Below, piece after piece: positions 7,721-15,265 of a DNA stretch of 29,935 bases. The position numbers and the translations under genes are program-made. Numbering within the stretch: the first letter of the stretch is position 1; every line of letters starts with the position of its first letter. The stretch is from Flavobacteriaceae bacterium UBA1682. Its GTDB lineage: Bacteria > Bacteroidota > Bacteroidia > Flavobacteriales > Flavobacteriaceae. The notes below the pieces were generated by a model that saw only the letters and a program-made list of their open reading frames with translations, did no database searches and was not told where the DNA came from. Location: contig DCKE01000005.1 in assembly GCA_002320285.1 (NCBI GenBank), positions 522,040 through 551,974 on the forward strand, given 5' to 3'.

Positions 7721-9181
7721 ATGAAACATATTTTTTTAATCCTTGGGGTACTTTTATCGGTATCCCAAATTTTTGGTCAAAAACCAATTAATAGTCTGCG
7801 GTTAAATATTAAAGGCGAAGCACAAGCCTACCAATTTACCGATCAAAAACAATCTCTCAATTACCTTTTAGTTAACGACAGAGTAAACGCTTCAGTTTAT
7901 AAGCTAAATGCTAAAATGCAGGTTGAAGATTCCATTCATCAAGCTAAACTCGATTCGAAATACAATAAATTTACCGGTTCTATTATTGAAAATGATCAAC
8001 CTGTACTATTTTGGTCTACAAAGAATAGCAGCGCCATTATATCACAAAAATTTGATTTTAAAGATCGTAAATACTATACCCATGAATTTGATTTAAACCT
8101 TAAAAAAGAAAAAGTTTTATGTCAATTTACAGCTTTAAACCAATTTTATATATTCACACTGATCGATGATAGTAGTTTAATTAAAGCCTATAAGTTTACC
8201 GATTCTAAAACGGTAACACCACAACTAATCAACCTGAGTACGTATAGATTTTTCGATCGAGACTACCAAAAACAAAATCTTGATCAAGTATTAAAATATT
8301 CCTTTGCACTCGAAAAAGCGGGTTACGAACCTTTTGAATTGGAACAAATAGATCTTTCATCTCCTAACCCAATTAGTCTGACCTCTAATAAGAAAAAATT
8401 CTACATTGAAAACAACATTTTAACCATTACACTCGATCACAATGCAAACTATACTGACCTGATTCGAATTGATCTAACCAACAACAGTACAGAGCAATTG
8501 CATATCACTAAACCGCTAATAAAGTCCGAATCGATATTTGAATTAAACAGTAATTCTTTTTTGCACCAGAATCATCTCGTTCAGTTAAAAACCTCAACAA
8601 AAAAACTGTTTCTCACTATAAAGGATTTAAAAGGAGATGTGATCGCCGAATACAGTTCCAATAACAATGAGGAAATGTCCTTTATCAACGGCAAACCTAC
8701 GGTACAAAAAAACAATAAAACTGGTAGTATAAAGAATATCGAAAGAACAGCGGCATTTTTAAGACAGATTAAATATAACAAAATGGCCGTTACTTGCTAT
8801 CCAGAACAAGACGGTTACAACATCATTTTTGGCGCCATTGAACCGCGAACAAATGACGTAGATATAGCCCTAGCGGGTTCTTTTGGGCTGACAGGCAGCT
8901 TTTTGTATCTCGCATTTAATAGCATGTCTACCAATCCTATGGCCAAAAAACTGCAGGCTTTTTCTGAAGCACGAAGCATATCAGCTACTGTGCTAACCGA
9001 TAAAGACTTTAAAGCTATTCCCGGTACAATTAAATCAACGGTTTATCAAAACATCTACGCGTTTCTCTCAACTAAAGAAATTAAATCAAAGGCAGAAACC
9101 TTATTTCAATTTCAACAAAAAACGTATTTGGGCTATTATGATACTAAAATCAACCAATATAACTTTTTTGAATTCGAATAG
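7721..9181 (+). CDS. secreted protein of unknown function, downstream of metG
   Basis: A 486-residue protein with a Sec signal peptide (MKHIFLILGVLLSVSQIFGQ, cleavage probably after FGQ) and no later membrane helix. The mature part is rich in Asn, Lys, Thr and Ile and has many alternating hydrophobic strands (for example YIFTLIDDSSLIKAYKF, LFLTIKDLKGDVIAEY), a pattern that would suit a beta-propeller or beta-sandwich. It has no recognised catalytic motif. It begins 9 bp after metG and lacks an obvious promoter, so it most likely reads through from metG; no functional link to translation is apparent. I do not recognise the family. Confidence 0.65.
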   Translation: MKHIFLILGVLLSVSQIFGQKPINSLRLNIKGEAQAYQFTDQKQSLNYLLVNDRVNASVYKLNAKMQVEDSIHQAKLDSKYNKFTGSIIENDQPVLFWSTKNSSAIISQKFDFKDRKYYTHEFDLNLKKEKVLCQFTALNQFYIFTLIDDSSLIKAYKFTDSKTVTPQLINLSTYRFFDRDYQKQNLDQVLKYSFALEKAGYEPFELEQIDLSSPNPISLTSNKKKFYIENNILTITLDHNANYTDLIRIDLTNNSTEQLHITKPLIKSESIFELNSNSFLHQNHLVQLKTSTKKLFLTIKDLKGDVIAEYSSNNNEEMSFINGKPTVQKNNKTGSIKNIERTAAFLRQIKYNKMAVTCYPEQDGYNIIFGAIEPRTNDVDIALAGSFGLTGSFLYLAFNSMSTNPMAKKLQAFSEARSISATVLTDKDFKAIPGTIKSTVYQNIYAFLSTKEIKSKAETLFQFQQKTYLGYYDTKINQYNFFEFE

Positions 9182-9212
9182 ATTTTTTTATACATTGTAT
9201 CAAAAGCCATCG

Positions 9213-9287
9213 ATGAAAACACTAAAAAAGACTCTCGATAAAATTGACCAAAAAATGAAAGCAGTAAAAGCTCTTCAAAACAAATAG
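9213..9287 (+). CDS. possible 24-residue peptide
   Basis: The reading frame MKTLKKTLDKIDQKMKAVKA plus four residues, ending in TAG, lies in the gap after the secreted-protein gene and before the palindromic terminator. It is strongly amphipathic and Lys-rich, with hydrophobic residues at helix spacing, like a short coiled-coil or membrane-surface helix. It fits within the transcript of the metG unit. There is no other support, and random ORFs of this size are common, so this is a weak call. Confidence 0.2.
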   Translation: MKTLKKTLDKIDQKMKAVKALQNK

Positions 9288-9310
9288 TTTCATATAACCC
9301 TAGTAGTCCA

Positions 9311-9360
9311 TAAAAATCCATAGGTAGAAGCTGGTAAAAGCTTGTACTTATGGATTTTTA
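9311..9360. terminator. bidirectional palindromic terminator between convergent genes
   Basis: A perfect 12-bp inverted repeat, TAAAAATCCATA (9311-9322) and TATGGATTTTTA (9349-9360), encloses a smaller nested repeat (AAGCT at 9328-9332 and AGCTT at 9339-9343). The arms end in T or A runs on both strands, so it can stop transcription from the plus-strand metG unit and from the minus-strand aldo/keto reductase gene. Confidence 0.65.
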
Positions 9361-9393
9361 ATTATAACACTAAAAAAGGATTTACAAGACGCC

Positions 9394-10347
9394 TTAATAA
9401 CGACTTGCCTCATCTAAAACAGCGCTATCTTCAGAGCTTAGTTTAAGCTCCATCGCCTGGATGATGTCTTTTAATTGGTTGCTGTTTGTAGCACTGATGA
9501 TTGGTGTAGTGATTTCTGGTTTATCGATTTGCCAAGCCGTTGCCACGGTTGCCATAGATACCTGATGTTGTTGCGCTACCTTCTCTAAAACATCAAGTAT
9601 ACGCAGCCCTCTCTCATTGAGATATCCCTTAACCATATCCTTTCTTTTACTGCCTTCTAAATCCTTTTCTGAACGGTATTTTCCACTGAGAAAACCACTG
9701 GCTAATGCGAAATAACTCATTACCGCCAAATTATCTTCTTGTACTATGGGTAAGTACTCATTTTCGAACTTGGCTCTATCGTATAAATTATATAATGGCT
9801 GTACACTGATGTATTCCGCCCAATTATTGGCTTTTGCAATTTGATTCGAACTCAGGATGCGTTGAGGCTCTAGATTGGAGGCACCTATAAAACGTACTTT
9901 TCCCTCGCGGATCAATTGATTGTAAACCTCCATAGTTTCCTCTTGACCCGTTTCCAAATCATCATAGTGCGACTGATACAGATCAATATGATCGGTTTGC
10001 AGCCTCTTTAACGATGCTTCAATGCTAAGTCGGATATAAGCTGCCTTCAAACCCTTGGAGCCATCACCCATTTGTCCACCAACTTTAGTCGCCAGTACAA
10101 TTTGATTTCGTTTTCGCGATTCCTTAAACCATTTTCCTATAATTTCCTCCGATTCTCCCCCTCTATGTTGCGGTACCCAGTACGAATAATTATTGGCCGT
10201 ATCTATGAAGTTTAAACCGTTGTCCACTAAGGCATCCAACATTCTAAAAGACTCTTTCTCATCCAGAGTCCATCCGAATACATTACCACCGAACGATACC
10301 GGTGCAACCAATAAGTCCGACTTCCCAAATTTTATTTTATCACGCAT
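9394..10347 (-). CDS. aldo/keto reductase
   Basis: A 317-residue NAD(P)H-dependent oxidoreductase of the AKR superfamily (TIM barrel, cytoplasmic), reducing aldehydes or ketones. The catalytic tetrad can be placed: Asp49 (FIDTANNY), Tyr54, Lys88 (VLATKVGG) and His127 (DLYQSHYDD). Cofactor-binding segments GASNLEPQRIL and the C-terminal TTPIISATNSNQLKDI are present. The YghZ/Tas-like branch fits best; the physiological substrate cannot be read. It has its own ATG at 10347 and no gene close upstream on the same strand except the MarR/efflux operon, whose last gene ends 84 bp away. It could be the last member of that operon or separate. Confidence 0.92.
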   Translation of the reverse strand: MRDKIKFGKSDLLVAPVSFGGNVFGWTLDEKESFRMLDALVDNGLNFIDTANNYSYWVPQHRGGESEEIIGKWFKESRKRNQIVLATKVGGQMGDGSKGLKAAYIRLSIEASLKRLQTDHIDLYQSHYDDLETGQEETMEVYNQLIREGKVRFIGASNLEPQRILSSNQIAKANNWAEYISVQPLYNLYDRAKFENEYLPIVQEDNLAVMSYFALASGFLSGKYRSEKDLEGSKRKDMVKGYLNERGLRILDVLEKVAQQHQVSMATVATAWQIDKPEITTPIISATNSNQLKDIIQAMELKLSSEDSAVLDEASRY

Positions 10348-10431
10348 CTGTTGCTTCTATTTGTTTCTTAAAAATATGAAATTCTGAATGATACATCAAA
10401 AAAAACAGGTTAAACTTAAGCAAAATAAAAA

Positions 10432-10890
10432 CTATTTAGCCAACTGCTCTTGAATATTACGGTTAAATTGATCGTAATAATCCAAAACCACCCGCATGGT
10501 TTCAGCAGGTATATCTCCAATCACCAACGATCGCAATTCGGCCAAAATCTTCTGTGCTTGTTCTTCCATAGCCATTCCTTCTGGTGTCAGTTGTATCAAT
10601 TTAACCCTTTTGTCGGACTCCGTTTCACAGCGTTCTACCAGTTTTCGCTTACTCAAATTATTGATCAAATACGTCATACTGACTTTGTCTTTAAGCAACC
10701 GGTCTGCCAGTTCTTGTTGACTTTGATTGTCTTGCTGCCATAGGCACCCCAATACCTGAAGCATCTCTACGGTCAAATCAATTTGTGCTTCCTTAAATCT
10801 GCGACGCACTAAAATTCGATAAGCTGATCCGGTTAAATTGGACATTTCAAAAATCTCTGAAAAAACACTTCTCTTTTGTTTGGTGGCCAT
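10432..10890 (-). CDS. MarR-family transcriptional regulator of the efflux operon
   Basis: A 152-residue winged-helix protein. The recognition region is SQQELADRLLKDKVSMTYLI and the wing carries the MarR signature ESDKRVKLIQLTPEG (about residues 92-106). The N- and C-terminal helices would form the dimer interface. MarR proteins usually repress a nearby transporter operon and are released by small aromatic or lipophilic ligands. Here the gene is the last of four in the order tolC-like, adaptor, MFS pump, marR, 12 bp after the pump stop codon, so it would autoregulate the whole operon from the promoter at about 14,930. The effector is unknown. Confidence 0.9.
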   Translation of the reverse strand: MATKQKRSVFSEIFEMSNLTGSAYRILVRRRFKEAQIDLTVEMLQVLGCLWQQDNQSQQELADRLLKDKVSMTYLINNLSKRKLVERCETESDKRVKLIQLTPEGMAMEEQAQKILAELRSLVIGDIPAETMRVVLDYYDQFNRNIQEQLAK

Positions 10891-10902
10891 GGTCTGTGAC
10901 GT

Positions 10903-12516
10903 TTAAATATGGTTTCGAATAAAATCTCCTCTTAGCGCTTGTCTCCATCGAACCTTCTTTCGGGTATTAATTGGAGGCACTTTGATCAGGAGCGTCAGTA
11001 AAATTAAGACAATTCCCGCTAAAATCACCGTTCCGAAAATATATTGCAACGACAACATGGTCGCCTCGGTTTTAATCGACAAATAGAGCTGTTGAATTCC
11101 CAACTGATGCGCTTGTACCCGATCTACTCCGGTGCTCAGTGCCTTATTAAAGGTTTGTAAGTATACATGATGGGTTTGTGGCTGTGTGAAATCGACTTTG
11201 GAAGACAAACGAGTTGTAAAATCCACCAATTTGTAGTTTAACAAATTGCTGTATATACTCGCAAATAACACCGGACCAATAACAGAACGCACTAAAATCA
11301 ACCAAAAAACAGAAGACAAGCCCTCACGTACGGTAAAACCTTGAGCTCCATAAGTGGCAATAGCTATATAAGAAATACCCAATCCCATTCCTCTAAATGC
11401 TATGGGAACAAACAATTGTTCCTTTGCTATATAAGGATCCATCAAATAATAAAATTGAATATGGGATATCATATAAGCGCAAATCGCTATCAAATAAATC
11501 CCCTTAAAGTTGTTGCCGGTTTTAAACCAATAAAAACTCACTCCTGCCCCAATCAATATACCGGGTATCATAGCCATGCCCAGTTCCGCCTGCGTTTGTA
11601 TATTGTATTGTAAAAGATTGCTATAAAACACGGTTTGCAAACTGGTACTGGAATAAAACATACAAATCAAAAACATAAAGCACAGCGCATAGTTAAAATG
11701 TTTGTTCCAAAACAAATCAATTTTAATAAAGGGGTGTTTTAATTTCCATAGACGATTTTGCAACGTGTAAATCAATAGCGGCAGGAAGCCGATTGCCACA
11801 ATAATCTCCGGTGCGTCTAACCAATCTCTTATTTTTCCAAATGTCGCGACATAGGCTCCAAGCATTAAGATTGCCGTGGTTAGGAACAGGCTAAACCAAT
11901 CAAACATATGAAATTTGATTTTTCTAGTATAGGGTTTATTGTGAACAAAAATTAAGACGATTAGAATCGGTATCAGCTGTAGAAACAGTATCGCATAATA
12001 TCCGTATTTCCAATTATACATAAAAGCCAATACTCCCACTACATAATTTCCGATTTGTCCAAAAGCGATTATAATTGGGTATAAAAAACTGTACTTGATA
12101 AAGGGTTGTCCCTTTGGCGCCAAAATCGGTGTTAGCAAGCCCAATATTTCAAGTACGGCTATCATCCGCATGGCTCCTGCTAAAAAGCTTAGTAGTACAA
12201 TCAAATAAGGTACTGTGACAACCGTTGTGATATATAATAACACGATAACACTTAAATAGGTTCTCAAGAGTATAGTACGGGTTTTCAGCATCCTTTTTAG
12301 CTGAAAAAACAGCGGTACTACCACTGCCATACCGATATAAGTTGCGTAAAAAGCATAGGTATACACCTCCTGAATATTCCCAGATTCGCTGGTTAAGACC
12401 GTTGCAATACCCGCATAGGTTCCCACAACCATACAAATCGGAATATTTAACGCAAAAGCCAATACGATGACCAACCAACGCGGTACCCAATCTTCAAAAA
12501 CACCGGTATTATACAT
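10903..12516 (-). CDS. MFS drug efflux pump, inner-membrane part of a tripartite system
   Basis: A 537-residue inner-membrane protein with about 14 membrane helices, the size and topology of DHA2-type EmrB pumps. It begins 2 bp after the stop codon of the HlyD/EmrA-like adaptor and is preceded by a TolC-like gene, which defines a tripartite MFS efflux complex exporting drugs or other hydrophobic compounds by proton antiport. The usual loop 2-3 motif A (GxLaDrxGrk) is not evident: the equivalent place reads FFQLKRMLKTRTILL, a divergence I believe is common in Bacteroidetes members of this group. The protein ends with a basic tail (TRKKVRWRQALRGDFIRNHI). Confidence 0.85.
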   Translation of the reverse strand: MYNTGVFEDWVPRWLVIVLAFALNIPICMVVGTYAGIATVLTSESGNIQEVYTYAFYATYIGMAVVVPLFFQLKRMLKTRTILLRTYLSVIVLLYITTVVTVPYLIVLLSFLAGAMRMIAVLEILGLLTPILAPKGQPFIKYSFLYPIIIAFGQIGNYVVGVLAFMYNWKYGYYAILFLQLIPILIVLIFVHNKPYTRKIKFHMFDWFSLFLTTAILMLGAYVATFGKIRDWLDAPEIIVAIGFLPLLIYTLQNRLWKLKHPFIKIDLFWNKHFNYALCFMFLICMFYSSTSLQTVFYSNLLQYNIQTQAELGMAMIPGILIGAGVSFYWFKTGNNFKGIYLIAICAYMISHIQFYYLMDPYIAKEQLFVPIAFRGMGLGISYIAIATYGAQGFTVREGLSSVFWLILVRSVIGPVLFASIYSNLLNYKLVDFTTRLSSKVDFTQPQTHHVYLQTFNKALSTGVDRVQAHQLGIQQLYLSIKTEATMLSLQYIFGTVILAGIVLILLTLLIKVPPINTRKKVRWRQALRGDFIRNHI

Positions 12517-12518
12517 GT

Positions 12519-13565
12519 TTAGTGAATTAGGTTTACCTCAACATTCATTCCCGCTCTTAGGTTTTTTATCGCTGCTTCCGTGTCCTTATCAAAATCGATT
12601 CTGACCGGTATTCGCTGCTCTACCTTAACAAAGTTTCCCGCAGAATTGTCGATGGGAATATTCGAGTACTTGGCTCCTGTAGCAGCCGAAATAGCCGTAA
12701 TGGTACCCGACAGTTTCAATCCAGACAAGGCATCAACACGAATGTTGACCCGGTCTCCAACAATCAGTTTGGCCGCATCGCCTTCTTTATAATTGGCCGT
12801 AATCCATTTTTCATCGCCTTTGACAATGGTTCCTATAGCTTGTGACGCCTGAATCAATTGTCCCTCCTGCAACAACATACGCCCCATAGTACCATCGTAA
12901 GGCGCTACAATAATGGTGTAAGACAAGTTTAGCTCCGCCATATCTAATTGTGCTTGTGCACGCTTTAGGGCCGCGGCACTGACGCTGACGCGCTGTCCGG
13001 CCTCTGCCGAAGTTAGTTGACTGCTTTTATCCTGCCCCACTAAACTGCTGTATTTGGCTTGTAAGGCCAATTGTTCCGTTTTTACCTGATCGTATTGATA
13101 TTTGGTCACTGCATCTTTTTCTAGCAAGTTCGCATAGCGTTTTAGGTTATCTTCTGCATTATCCAAGCGCGCTTTGAGTTCGGCTATATTGGATTTTGCA
13201 ACTAAAATATTGTTTTGCGCCGTATTTAATCCCGCTGAAACCACAGCACTACCCGACTGAGCCTCAAGTAAATTACTCCATGCCTGTTCGCGCTGAATCA
13301 TAAATTCCCGACGATCCAAAATCACCAAAGTATCGCCTCTCTTCACCGATTGATGTTCGCGGTAACGAATTTCGCTGACATAACCCGATATTCTACTACT
13401 GACGGGATTGATAAATTCTTCCACCTGAGCATCATTGGTATAGCCCTGCTCTCCCAATTCAAAAAAAGATACCACCGCCCATATAAGCACTACTACAACA
13501 ATTAAAATACTTAAGCCGTTTGCGATGATCTTAATTCGCTTTTTGTTTTTTATTTTAGCCTCCAT
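12519..13565 (-). CDS. HlyD/EmrA-family membrane fusion (adaptor) protein
   Basis: A 348-residue periplasmic adaptor anchored by a single N-terminal helix (about residues 12-32). It shows the biotinyl-lipoyl half motifs (VSSRISGYVSEIRYREHQSV and APYDGTMGRMLLQEGQLI), a long alpha-hairpin between them (about 90-200, with repeated Ala, Gln and Leu), and the beta-barrel domain near WITANYKEGDAAKLIVGD. It would bridge the MFS pump and the TolC-like channel encoded on either side. Spacing is 15 bp from the upstream tolC-like stop and 2 bp to the pump start, consistent with one operon. EmrA-type rather than AcrA-type, because it has a membrane anchor and no lipobox. Confidence 0.9.
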   Translation of the reverse strand: MEAKIKNKKRIKIIANGLSILIVVVVLIWAVVSFFELGEQGYTNDAQVEEFINPVSSRISGYVSEIRYREHQSVKRGDTLVILDRREFMIQREQAWSNLLEAQSGSAVVSAGLNTAQNNILVAKSNIAELKARLDNAEDNLKRYANLLEKDAVTKYQYDQVKTEQLALQAKYSSLVGQDKSSQLTSAEAGQRVSVSAAALKRAQAQLDMAELNLSYTIIVAPYDGTMGRMLLQEGQLIQASQAIGTIVKGDEKWITANYKEGDAAKLIVGDRVNIRVDALSGLKLSGTITAISAATGAKYSNIPIDNSAGNFVKVEQRIPVRIDFDKDTEAAIKNLRAGMNVEVNLIH

Positions 13566-13580
13566 TTGCTGTCCGTCTGT

Positions 13581-14903
13581 TTATAAATTACCCGTTGTTC
13601 GTTCCAGTTTGTAAAAATTAAAAATGCGCTCCGCCTGTCCGTTTTGCAACTGTAACTCCGCATTTAATTTCTCGTTACTCGCATCAATCATATCGACAAG
13701 CAAGGCCAATTGATTAAAATATTTTACCTCAATCTGCTCATAGTTTTCTTGAGCCAACTCGACATTTTTCCGATAGGTATCCATTTTTGAAAGGGCTTCC
13801 TTATACTTGACAAAGGCGTGATGAACGCTTTGATCTGTTTGTTGAGCCTGTAGTGCTAAAGCCGCCTCCGAATAGGAAATACCGTGTTTGGCCAAATTGA
13901 TTTTTTCTTTGACATGATATAAGGAAGAGATGTCATACTGAAGTTTAAAACCGATTTGATAGTCATTTAAAAAGATGTCTTGTGCCGGCACTACTATAGT
14001 CAACGGTCTTGTGAGTTTATTGTCCGCGAAAAAATTTAAAATAGGAAGTCGTTGCGATTTCACCAAGTCCAACTCATTCTGTGCCAGCTGCAGCTGAAGC
14101 CCACTTATTTTATTTTCCGGTAATTTTGAAACCGCTTCTGCCATCCAATCTTGATAACTGCGTTCTGAAGAGATCACGCGATCGTTTATTTCTTCTGGAT
14201 GTATACGTGTATGTGTATCCAATCCCAAGGTGACACAAAGTTCGTGGTTGACGATTTCAATAGAATTATCAATTTCCTCGAGATTGAGCTCCAACCTTGA
14301 CAATTGCAGTTGACTGCGGGTAATGTCGTTATGGGTCACCATCCCCTCCTCATTTAAACTCTCAATATTTTTTAGGCGTAACAAACTCAATTTGATGTTT
14401 TGCTCAAAAACCACTTTTTGCTTGATCAATTTATACAAGTCCAAATACTTACCAACCAGTAATAATTTGACATCAGCCTGGTCTTTCTCCAAATTCAGAT
14501 AGGCCACTTGACTCGCTAAACTCTCCTTTTCAATATTTTTATTAATTCGACCCCCTGCAAAGATAATTTGAGTAGCCTCTAAACCGAATTTCATTCCGTT
14601 ATGAGGCATCGCAGCAATTTCTCTGTTGTTGAAGTGCGGGTCCCAAATGGTGATATCCGATAGATAGGAATACGAAATGTCCGTTTCTATATCCGGTAAT
14701 CGCGCGGATTTGGCCAGACCGATCTTCTCTTTCGACTGCTCAACACTCCATTGCGCTAATTTGATGCGTTCACTGTTCTTTGAAGTCAACGCAAACAATT
14801 CGGAAATGGACAGATGCAACTCTTGTGCATAACTTCCTAAGGGGATTTGGAACAACAAAACAAGCGCTACTACGGGTAACTGTTTTATTAAATCTGTTTT
14901 CAT
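13581..14903 (-). CDS. TolC-family outer-membrane efflux channel (drug-efflux operon)
   Basis: A 440-residue outer-membrane factor with a signal peptide (MKTDLIKQLPVVALVLLFQI, cleavage near SYAQ). It has two long coiled, Ala/Leu/Gln-rich repeats (about residues 35-215 and 245-435) typical of the TolC trimer, for example IKLAQWSVEQSKEKIGLAKS and YKEALSKMDTYRKNVELAQE. It is the first gene of the efflux operon and follows an excellent promoter, so its ATG at 14903 is secure. It pairs with the adaptor and MFS pump encoded immediately downstream. It is distinct in sequence from the second TolC-family protein in the window (18,781-20,076). Confidence 0.9.
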   Translation of the reverse strand: MKTDLIKQLPVVALVLLFQIPLGSYAQELHLSISELFALTSKNSERIKLAQWSVEQSKEKIGLAKSARLPDIETDISYSYLSDITIWDPHFNNREIAAMPHNGMKFGLEATQIIFAGGRINKNIEKESLASQVAYLNLEKDQADVKLLLVGKYLDLYKLIKQKVVFEQNIKLSLLRLKNIESLNEEGMVTHNDITRSQLQLSRLELNLEEIDNSIEIVNHELCVTLGLDTHTRIHPEEINDRVISSERSYQDWMAEAVSKLPENKISGLQLQLAQNELDLVKSQRLPILNFFADNKLTRPLTIVVPAQDIFLNDYQIGFKLQYDISSLYHVKEKINLAKHGISYSEAALALQAQQTDQSVHHAFVKYKEALSKMDTYRKNVELAQENYEQIEVKYFNQLALLVDMIDASNEKLNAELQLQNGQAERIFNFYKLERTTGNL

Positions 14904-14928
14904 TGGATGTGGTTCTCTTTACAGCCAA

Positions 14929-14961
14929 CAAAGTTAAGGCTATAACTATATTTTGTGCAAA
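14929..14961 (-). promoter_or_regulatory. promoter of the drug-efflux operon
   Basis: On the minus strand TTTG (14961-14958), a 21-nt spacer and TAACTTTG (14936-14929) match both Bacteroidetes promoter boxes exactly. The ATG of the tolC-like gene is 25 nt downstream of the -7 box. This is the place where a MarR repressor would be expected to act, although I could not identify a convincing palindromic operator. Confidence 0.6.
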
Positions 14962-15206
14962 AAAAAATATTAGCCGCGATCATTTTTACTGAATCGACAT
15001 CAAAAAAAAGAAATCGGCAAACAATGCACGGTAAAATGCCCCATAATTAAAAGATTATGTCGGTGTTTTATTCAAAAAGCCTGCTATTATACAGTATGGT
15101 TTCTCAGGCCGATATCACATACCTAATAGGTATAGCGATTTCCAAAAACACCAATACCTTCATTATACAAAATACTATATATCAATTATTTAAAAATAAA
15201 AACCAC

Positions 15207-15243
15207 AAAAAAAAGCCCTTTTGATCAAATCAAAAGGGCTTTT
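15207..15243 (-). terminator. strong intrinsic terminator of the PafA gene
   Basis: A perfect 15-bp stem (AAAAGCCCTTTTGAT at 15211-15225 and its complement at 15229-15243) with a 3-nt loop is followed on the minus strand by a run of eight T. It lies 22 bp after the stop codon. The 3' T run of the plus strand is shorter, so the minus strand is the main direction. Confidence 0.9.
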
Positions 15244-15265
15244 ATATTCTAAAAGATGGAGCGGT

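Larger units (their letters stand above)
14904..15265. other. 362-bp intergenic region between the efflux operon and the PafA gene
   Basis: The left side holds the efflux-operon promoter (14,929-14,961), and the right side holds the PafA terminator (15,207-15,243). Between them (about 14,970-15,200) I see only AT-rich sequence. A 55-codon plus-strand frame from 15,057 runs into the terminator and has no support. A short inverted repeat, ACCTAATAGGT, occurs at about 15,121-15,131. Confidence 0.5.

Noticed and set aside
12149..12490. 113-codon alternative frame inside the MFS pump gene
   Set aside because: Out-of-frame overlap with a conserved transporter; no start signals.
15057..15224. 55-codon plus-strand ORF between the efflux operon and pafA
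   Set aside because: It runs into the pafA terminator stem, ends in low-complexity Lys/Asn codons and has no promoter or leader; likely chance.
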